Source of the DNA: Sympetrum striolatum
Lineage: Eukaryota > Arthropoda > Insecta > Odonata > Libellulidae
DNA: 64,000 nucleotides
Direction of reading: 5' to 3'
Assembly: GCA_947579665.1 (NCBI GenBank)
Contig: OX388352.1
Location: 36,016,216 to 36,080,215, forward strand
Under the pieces are notes generated by a model that worked only from the letters and a program-made list of their open reading frames with translations, did no database searches and was not told the origin of the DNA. The position numbers and the translations under genes were made by a program. The first letter of the stretch is position 1, and every line of letters begins with the position of its first letter. Positions 55,301 through 64,000 of the stretch are shown piece by piece.

Positions 55301-57835
55301 TCAATTAACGAATGCTTTTCGATCTTCAATCTACTTCAGTACAATTATCTTAAATAACTCTACCAAGTATAAAGACAATAGAAATTCGTTTATGCATCGA
55401 TTGACTTTCACAATTTCATAACCACCAATCCATATATAAAATTGATGGTAAAAAGGATAAGTAATCAATACGAGAGAGTTTACTGAAAATTGTTTGAATG
55501 GCAATAAAACTGATACCGAGATGAGATGAATAAGTAATGAAACACGAGCTTCATCTTAGAACCACGAAAGAAGCAATTATTTTAGATCGGTACGTAATTT
55601 AATTAAAGGAGTCCCAAGGCGTGATGATCGGATTAAAGTCCCCCATTAGAAATTATAGCCGTGACGTAATTATCAAAGATGCTGATGTTACAAAATAAGT
55701 AGAAATTTGAGAGTAATTGAGGATTTGAGAGTAAATTGAATCGCTGCACCAGGTCAAGAAGATATAGATTGAAACACAGCGATAAAATTGGATTAGATAG
55801 AATAGATAAAATTAATTGGTAATTTCGTCGACTGGGAAGAGTAAGTGAAAGAAAGAGTTATATTCCGTCTTGAAGTATTTACTAAACCAAGAATCTTTAG
55901 AACGCGTCAGAGACCGCCGCAGCTGGGTTATTTATTCTGAAATCACCAATACACTCCTGAAAAAAGTTACTCAAGTTTTTCCACAAACGCAAAATGTTTA
56001 AATACACCAAAATCGTAAAAGAATGTGTATTAAAAATTTGGAAAATGGATGAAATAGATAATTAATAAGAGTAACAGATAATAGTAAGTTAATAATCAAA
56101 AACAGATATATTAACAGAGTGTGATTCCATTACAATGGATCTGATTTATTATACCAGGTAAAATAACAAATATTATAATGGCAAATTATGGATGATTATA
56201 ATCGAATATGGTCTAAGTAGGGGACACCCGTTGTTTAAGTAATTAGCTGTGGAACTAGCAGTGTAACTACGTAATAAATTTATCTTACTGGGTGAAATAA
56301 ATCAAATAAAGGATAATAGTTACTTACATTAGGAGTAAAACATTTCTTTTTTGTGTTTTATATTTATCTGATACATCGATCAAATTACTTTTATATAAAC
56401 TTAATGGAAGTCCATCAGAGCCCAGAGCTCAGTTATCGTATACTGTGCCTTACGCCCCTCATATAAGGCTAATAGAACATATTCTTGGGACATTCTGATT
56501 TAGGTCTCACATCACCGCAATCGTTTACTAAGAGCAAATCCGCATAAAAGATTCATCAACGTCATTAAGACCGCATTTTCTGCTTCCAGCCGTTCTGATA
56601 AGTGCGGGTAGCATATGCAGAATTCAATTCCATTCTAGAGGGTCATTACAGCTGAGGGACATCCTCTTGAAGCAAGAATGAGGGGCGTAGACTCCGAATC
56701 AGTTACAAGGGAGGCATCTGTGAGATAGGACGCAGCAAACACTGGGGAGCAAAGGGAAAAGAGATTCCACTCGTGGAGATAACACTTCCCCACCGAGCAG
56801 AAACACAACGGCCGCTTTGTGAAAGCTTCCTGCAAGAAATAAGGGCATACTCTGTTCCAGACGTGATATCGTGGCTCTTCACTTCCCTTCCAAGCCGTAA
56901 TAATCTGAGGCTGAACGCGATGATGACAGAAGACGCGCTGTTATCGCTCAAGCTTATTTTTTTGCAAAGATCAAAAGCCAATACTGCTGGGAATAGCAGT
57001 AAACAGATGTTAACACCAGCTTTAATGAACAATAAAACGGAGATGGACTATGTAAAAGAATGATTTATCGAAAGTCCCGATGGAAGCAGTACTGATAAGA
57101 ATACGATGTTGCGACAATTATTGTCTTTTTTAAGGATTAGATAATAGCGATTATTGGCTCGATCTGCATTTTTAGACACTACGAATGCCGTACAAGGTTC
57201 AGTTAAAGGTTGATTAACTATCGACATTATTTTGCTGGTACTAGCTTGCGCTTTTCATTTCCATTGAGAATCCCGGGATTAAATAATTGCCAATCCCAGG
57301 ATTTTGGGGATTTTCAGGGATTGAAATTTTGAATCAAATTGACATAATCAACACACGATTATTTTAATTTACGGATTTATAATTAACCTCGAACGAGATA
57401 AGTCCAATTTCTGACCAAATGTCTCAGAAATAAAAATTAGATAAAGGATAAAAATCTGTGGCCACAATTAATGCTAATACGTTGTTGAGCATCTTAGAGG
57501 AAATAATTGCGTTGGCTAATACTTATGGCAAACCCCATCGGCTTCTGTTTCATCTAAACTTGTCATTATCATTACCAATATTTAAAAGTTTATATTTTTT
57601 TATTTTAAAACTCTTGCTTATTCGCGGTTTTTTCACCCCCTTTTTGTGCGAGAGTTTAATATCCCCACTAGGTGGGCGAGTGTTTAATATCCCCCCTCGC
57701 CTAATAAAAGGTCAAATAATAATAAAAATCTAATCCCCAAAAGCTTTGTCGCCAAATATTATAATTTGCAACGTATAAAATTGAGGAAAAAATATAATAT
57801 ATGAGAATATAACAACATCACTTACTACTACATCC
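52363..57835. other. non-coding stretch, nothing firmly recognised
   Basis: Open frames up to 109 codons (53324-53608, 56703-57032, 56773-57063, 57458-57733) occur on both strands without recognisable domains. At 54045-54080 there is a second copy of the GTTGATTCTCAAC word of 28744. The segment 55090-55190 has CCTCGGCCTGGCTCACC and tandem GCCAA words of unknown origin. No RNA gene is seen. Confidence 0.45.
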
Positions 57836-57898
57836 AAAAAGTTCCCGAACCTATTTAACTTACGTTTTCGCGGGAAAACGTAAGTTCGGGAACTTTTC
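57836..57898. repeat. compact two-part hairpin
   Basis: The outer arms AAAAAGTTCCCGAAC and GTTCGGGAACTTTT enclose the inner perfect stem CTTACGTTTTC/GAAAACGTAAG with loop GCGG. The left side has an 8-nt bulge, CTATTTAA. Outer ends of the AAAAAGTTCCCGAAC type recall mariner-like terminal repeats, so this may be a collapsed mariner remnant; that is inference. Confidence 0.75.
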
Positions 57899-60754
57899 AA
57901 ACGCAGCAGTATGTGCCACGATATCACAAAACTTTAAAAGAAATTCATTGTTTAAATTACTACAAGTGTTTAGATTTCTTCGGTTGAGCTTTCAAGGAAA
58001 AGAAAGGGTGCATTGTTCTCCGCATCCGAGTAACATTAGGGTGCAGTTCGTGTTGGATAGGAAGAGAAATTCCGTACCAACTATTGAGGGTCAATGAAAC
58101 GGTGAAATATAATCTCACGTCTCGTCCGAAGGGTTCCTAGGCTAGGGCATATAGTCAAAGATATGTGACCGGAACGGAGGACCAGAATCTTTTAAAGAGT
58201 TCCAACTCCTATACTCGAGGCAATTACTTAAGATAAATCTCAACATACGACAAACCGGGATTTACTCGGACTTCCCCGGGCCACGGAAAGTTCGTCTTAC
58301 CTCCGAGACCCCTACACGAAAAGCACCAGAGTAAACTGATTTGCTGAGGAGCATCCACGAGTTTAATGATAAAAAAACAAAAACTTCTACTGAATAAGAA
58401 CAAGCTATATTGAATACTTCTAAATTCATGTTTTAAAAAATAGTCTCCTGCAGTATCTTTACTATCAAAACTTGCACAAAATCCATAAGAAAAGTGGTAT
58501 TTTGTACAAGTTTTAAGAGTAAAGACTCTTCAATAATTCCAGCATGTATCGTTGAATGATATTATTATTATAGCCTACTGCGACCGAAAATTTTAAAGTG
58601 ACGTTCAGTTGGAAATTCCTCTCCAAGAAAACTTAGCGAGGGCGCGGCATGAAAGCAAACCAAAATTTACATTTTGACAATGAGTGTTACACATTCTCAG
58701 CTGTAATACTTTACCATCGCGTAATTCGGGGAGGAACAGCACTCTACTTAATCCATCACTGCAATAAAGGTTAAGCTTTTCTCTGGCGGTGAAGTGTACG
58801 TACCTGTAAAAAAAGAAGAAAATCAGACATTTTTCAAAATTGTACAAGCCTGATTCCTACAATAAAATGTTCATCGCTACCTTAATCTGCTAAATGATTA
58901 GTGCTCTAATTTGTGAAATTCCTTAAATACTCCTGCAAGTCTTTTCGTAGTTCTAAATGTTTTTCTTTCGAAAGCCTACTGAAACTAGGATTAGAATGTT
59001 TGAGAATGAAGCTAGATTTATTCCAGATTATCATTGTGCTCGTTAAAATGCTTCAGAAAGGTATTAATTCTTTCAAAATTTCGATCAATTCTACTGGTCA
59101 ATCGAGGACATAAACGTAATACACCTAGGTAATGAGTAGATCACCATGTATTAAACCGATAAATTTATAAAATTCATATCTATAGCTTTATTTAAAAAAT
59201 ATATAAATGAACATTTTACACACATCGTACGAGTTATTTACGTAAGTCGAAGAAAATAAACTTATTACTATTTCATCGTGGACGATAAACAAATTAATCT
59301 TTTCGACGTTGTTTTCGGTGCGACTAGAATTAAATACGGTTTGTCGACATATTCAAGGTAATACGAAAAGTAATACCAGAAAAAAATACGAATTTAATCT
59401 AATGTCCCTCTTTTATTGCTTTAATTTAAACCAGATATGACCTACTAACGTTTTGTTTGTTAACCAATTGAGATATACTGATTATTAACCATCGTTTGAA
59501 AAAATCGAATGATAATTATCAAATGTGTGACTAGAGAGGGAAATATGACTTATTTAATAGAGATGCATTACTGCGTTAATTAATAAATAAAATATAAAAG
59601 ATTGATCGTAATGCATGCTTATAATCATTTATCATTATTACATTAAATCGAGAGATAGGAGCAAACTAGGAGAGAGAGAGAGAGGACTTTTTTATGAAAC
59701 AAATCGTTCATTACTAAATAGAGATGCTCTATTATTTTTTACTTCGTATTAAGTCGCAATTTGGATGTTTTACCAAGTGGCAACGGTCGAGTATTCATTT
59801 CTAACGGGATATTTAATGATTTGCATTTTATATAATTGAAAACTGAATGATGTTTTCCTATTAGTCCAAGACTGAAGGATATTTAATTGAATAAATCGTA
59901 GTTTATTTACATGGAAGTTTAGCACATTTAAATAACACAATCTTAATTAAGGGTACAATAAACGAAATATAATTGATACCTGTTTGCGATACAACACTGT
60001 TTATCGTTGATGTTGTTAGTTATTTTATTTCAAACTATTTCGTCATTTTGTTATGTTACATGCCGATAATACTCGCTATATTAGTTGATTCTGAATTTAA
60101 TTAACATCGGTGAAGTCATGGGTACACAATGTTAAACATTAAGAGAAGATATCAGGGAATACCAATTGAAATTCGAGAAAAGATTAATTAATTCGGCGTA
60201 GACTATCTGCTGCCTAATTACCATTCGCCAGACCAAGTACACTATTCAAAAGTAAATCAACATAAACCCATACTTAATTACTCATAAATACCGGTCAACA
60301 TTTTACAACGAATCCTTTCTAAGAAGACTACCGCATGAAAAAAAAATAGATTCTACAAATTAATTTCATATTTTGATTAGGAACAAGTAAACACAATTTA
60401 ATACATTGAACTAATTTTTCAGGGCAAATTATCTCTTGGCGTTATGGTCGACCGGGATGTGGTGAAACAATGAATACTCAGTGTTTCATGTGGCTATAAA
60501 TCAAGAAATATCCTTATTTTTAAGAGAAAAAGTTATTCTTTTGGGCAAAACAGATCCAAAAATGAAAGCAATCAAATCGAGATTGGATTTATTTTGATAG
60601 CTCATATTTAAAAAAAAACTTCTTCGATGAAGCCCTTTAAAAATTGGAATATTTTTACCTTCGTTATTCAAAAAAATGATACTATACTAATTTTACTTCT
60701 ACTTTGCAAATTAAATGAAGTTCTGGCACGGATGAGTAGATGGTGATTTTGTGG
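57899..60754. other. non-coding stretch with a weak hairpin and simple repeat
   Basis: It includes an imperfect inverted repeat around 58457-58527 (AAAACTTGCACAAAATCC against GGTATTTTGTACAAGTTTT) and a GA-rich run near 59670-59685. Frames at 58605-58847 and 58913-59113 are not recognisable. Confidence 0.5.
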
Positions 60755-60762
60755 CTCTACAT

Positions 60763-61397
60763 CAGGGGTACTCAACCTGGTGCCCGAAGCGACCTCGTAC
60801 AGTGCCCGCCAAGCTTTGGTAAAAAGATTTTTTTTTAATTGCTACAATAATATTTCTTGGGGTTGCACTATAGGGGATAGATTGGAGGTTTGGCGGGGAA
60901 AGGGTCAGAAACTTGGTTGTCCTGGTCTTGGGTTTCGTAAACATCCAACCCCTCTTATCGCCTATGTCCAGATTAACAAGACGCGTATCTATGTCATATT
61001 TAGTTCATTATACGAATGCGAAGATTCAGCTCGGCTCAGCTTATCAATGTATCAAACTCCTCGTAATCAAGGACTGCTGCTTTTTGGAACGCAGAGGTGC
61101 ACATGCAGCGAAAACTTTCATACCAGATGTATTCCCCATTGTCATATCTTCTTCGGAGATAAAGACTTTCTCACATGAGAGATGTGAGGTTGTGATGAAA
61201 TTAAATACGTAGTAATATTTTGGATCTTATTTACCATGGAACGTTTTTTTCAAACGGCCAACGGTTAACTGGTAAAGTGATAATATTGCCAAGGGATGGC
61301 CTCAATATCACCCTGGATGGAAATGTTATGTGGTGCCCGCTTCGCTTTCGGAAGCGCCCTTTGGTGCCCGGGCGCCAAAAAAGGTAGAGTACCCCTG
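60763..61397. mobile_element. hAT-type non-autonomous DNA transposon with perfect target duplication
   Basis: The ends CAGGGGTACTCAACCT and AGGTAGAGTACCCCTG form terminal inverted repeats. The element is flanked on both sides by the identical 8-bp sequence CTCTACAT (60755-60762 and 61398-61405), the target duplication expected of hAT transposases. The 635-bp interior is too short for a transposase. Open frames inside (60780-61178 and 60913-61212 plus) overlap each other and are not recognised; they may be transposase debris. A GGTGCCCG box occurs near both ends (60779 and 61357), suggesting subterminal transposase-binding sites. Confidence 0.9.
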
Positions 61398-61405
61398 CTC
61401 TACAT

Positions 61406-64000
61406 CATCTTACAATCCAAACTCTTGAATATAAAACAAAATAAACGTTACATTTAGCGATATACCAAAATTAACAGACCAAAAGGCGAGTTTGGAATCA
61501 CAAATTTGTAAAATATCAGTATGTGAATTCTTATCTAATTCTAAACCTCTACAATTGTCGTTATTATAATAATGTTTATATGTGAATAATTAATTTAAGG
61601 AAGGCTTGAGTTCCTGGCCCTGTCAGACTTTTTTCAAGTCCGTTTTTCCTTGTGAATAATTAAATCAAGAGTTGTTATAATTAAAAAAGATTACTGATAG
61701 ATTTTAGATTAGATCTATATTCCGGCAAAGGATTTGCGAAATTTTTCGCAAATTCCAGTAAATATAATGTATGATTTTTGCTTTAGTGATTATGGTGGTA
61801 ACACGACGCTAGAAGGGATTTCATAAGGCGATATTTATTAATATAAATGAAATGGATTTATATTTATTTTTTAGACTACATAGATTACGTGGATTACAAT
61901 TATTTAAGATCTTTAAGCAAAATCTGACACTGACATCGACCATATCTACGACCATCGAGGGTGATTTTCAATTTTTTCTTCTCGAAAATACTGCTTCTTG
62001 CATGCTGGAAAATGCGGTAATATAAAAGAATTACCCAGAGTATTTAATCAATATTTCTTACGAACTCAGAGACTCTGTGATTAGTCACTTGGTCATATTT
62101 TTTTAAGGAATAAGAGATACATATTTGGAAAATTGGAATAGTTAAGGTCGGAAAGGGAGTTATATTCGACTGTTGGAAGGCTTTGCAACTCAAACTTGCG
62201 GATCTAAAATTGCATGATGAATTAGCAAAGAATTTGCTGCAACAAAGAAACGGAAATTTGAATTCGCAAAACGATATCCTTAATCAATTGCATCGACAAA
62301 ACAGACATGTCAAATCAAGGGAAGTTATGAAATACTGCAAGCTATGAGTTATAAGGATGACGGAATAAAACTTGGCAAAAGGGAGATTATTTATTTATAT
62401 TTCATCCTGGAACTTTCGCAAATAATTAGTAATGATCAGTTGTCTGAGTGTAGCTATGTAACAGAACTTTATACTTATTATCCTCTTTCATTTGTGTATA
62501 TTTGAAAATAGACCTTCTATAAATTATTGCTATTAGTATTAGTATTATGAATTACTGCTACCAGAAGTTATTATTATTTCATTAAAAAAATAGTGTTCAA
62601 TCCTTCATCGGAAACGCAGCAATTAGAAAAATATACGGGAGTGCCGGAAACACTATTTAGACATCTTAATCTGCTAAATGTTGTCCATTTAGACTTTTGG
62701 AAGATTCCATCGTCAATAGCTAAGGATGATGCTTGCGAACAAAAATTTCAACAGATGAAAAAGGGCAGATGGGTAACTAAAGATAAAGAAAAAATCAATA
62801 AGCCAATCTCAAGTAAATATGAACAACTGCTTCCACTCTGAGGAAATCATGAGCATTCTGTAGGGTAACTTAGTCATACCACTTGGCATTCTCCCAAAAC
62901 AACTGATGTTTTTCTATCCAATATTTCTACGCATCTTTCCCCGGTGTTTCACAAACTCACATTAAAATTCTTTGGGCGTCTTCTAGTCAACTTTTCTCAG
63001 CATCTTCAACTCTGCTACCGGGAAAACTTTCCAAAGCAATTTTCCCTCACGTTCATTCTAGTTGTTTTATAAAACTTCACGTTTTTGTATAGTGTACAGA
63101 TATTATGATCTTTCAAAAGTAAGGCAATTCCCATTCCATAATCTGGTACACTTACAATACACGAGAGAAAATTTAGCTCGACTGATGTCCAAACACGTGT
63201 ATTGCAGCCATCGCATGTTTTACAGAGGCCAAGAACATTCTCTTCGCATTCCGAACAAATGGTGAAAATGCTTCGGAAACTTCGTTTTTTCAAGAACGAC
63301 TTTTTCTCAGGAACATGACACAAAAACATGTTGCGCTTTTCTTGGAATACGGCATCTTCACCCTCATTTAGAAAATTACTCCAGTCTTTTAGTAAAGGCA
63401 GAGAATTGCAATGATGATTTCGATTATTTACTTGCTGGGATAGAGAAAATATCTCATATGCGAGAAAAAAGACGAAATGTAAGCCTATTCGCAGCTCTGT
63501 AATAAGTAAGTCGGTTAGCCTCTCTGGCAGCGACTCATCAGTTTCTTAACAGCCGACTCCGACCGGGCTCCTCAACAATGAATTCACTTATTTATTTTAC
63601 TTATTTAAACAAAGAGAAAATTAAAGTTCCATCAGCCAAAGCCTATCGACGGAACTCAAAATTACAATTAATTGGAGAAAAATAAACGTAAGTTGACCAA
63701 AGAAAATAGCTCACTCTCGAAATATAAAACATATATCCACTAAATTATTACAATGTTATTATAAATCACTTCCATATAACAATTAAAAAACACCTTTCTA
63801 ACAGCATATTTCTCAACAAAAGATTTTTTAGAACCCCCTTAATACTTATAATAAAAATAAATAGTTCGGGAACATAAAAATAATATACAAAACAATACAG
63901 GAATATGTAGATAGATAGAATTAGAAATGATGAAGTACTATTGAGAGTAAGAGAGGAAATAAAACAGCTGTGGGAGATTAAAAAGAGGAAGATAGCTTGG
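61406..64000. other. non-coding stretch, nothing recognised
   Basis: Two open frames, 62593-62841 plus (82 codons, Lys-rich C-terminal half) and 63015-63329 minus (104 codons, several Cys), lack family text and splice context that I can defend. No repeat boundary or RNA gene is seen up to the window end. Confidence 0.45.

Noticed and set aside
56703..57063. Overlapping 109- and 96-codon frames on opposite strands
   Set aside because: Neither shows family text. Opposite-strand overlap of this kind is expected by chance.
60780..61178. 132-codon plus-strand open frame inside the 60.8-kb hAT-type element
   Set aside because: It overlaps another frame (60913-61212) and shows no transposase motif. 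The element is too short to be autonomous.
63015..63329. 104-codon minus frame with several cysteines, considered as a zinc-binding or secreted peptide
   Set aside because: The cysteine spacing fits no family that I know, and no signal peptide or splice context is visible.

Overview
The window looks like nuclear DNA of an arthropod, most likely an insect with a large genome. It is AT-rich, the one recognisable protein gene is split into small exons by kilobase introns, and remnants of LINE, hAT and tRNA-derived (SINE-like) elements are scattered through it. No bacterial operon, CRISPR array, ribosomal RNA or phage-like module is seen.

Left third (about 1.7-20.1 kb, minus strand): twelve consecutive coding exons of a MAGI-family gene (membrane-associated guanylate kinase with WW and PDZ domains). 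Read right to left they give the second part of a guanylate-kinase-like (GuK) domain, two WW domains, a long Pro/Ser-rich linker, PDZ1, PDZ2, a long low-complexity linker, PDZ3 and the first half of PDZ4. All eleven exon-exon joins preserve phase, adding up to 4140 nt (about 1380 codons). The N-terminus (PDZ0 and the start of GuK) and the C-terminus (rest of PDZ4, PDZ5) were not found here. Family knowledge makes this a scaffold at cell junctions and synapses, with tandem domains that bind PPxY motifs and C-terminal peptides.

Right two thirds (about 20.5-64 kb): no convincing protein exon. It is either the upstream or first-intron part of the same gene, or intergenic DNA. It holds repeats and inverted repeats: a 635-bp hAT-type element with a perfect 8-bp target duplication (60.8 kb), a 5'-truncated LINE with reverse-transcriptase C-terminal coding (36 kb), short LINE 3' ends, two tRNA-like sequences (35.1 and 42.6 kb), an 88% palindrome (30.4 kb), a duplicated block (21.9/22.9 kb), a 42-bp tandem repeat (23.1 kb) and a GC-rich, CpG-dense stretch (47.9-48.7 kb) that may be a promoter.

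The strongest large-scale signal is compositional. The MAGI side is strongly CpG-depleted and the other side is not, with a change near 20.55 kb. I read this as the footprint of germline gene-body methylation ending there. I found no clear new molecular system. The best leads are the CpG boundary, two foldback repeats (one in a MAGI intron) that could make hairpin RNA, a possible poison exon inside the GuK region, and a hammerhead-like repeat at the left edge.
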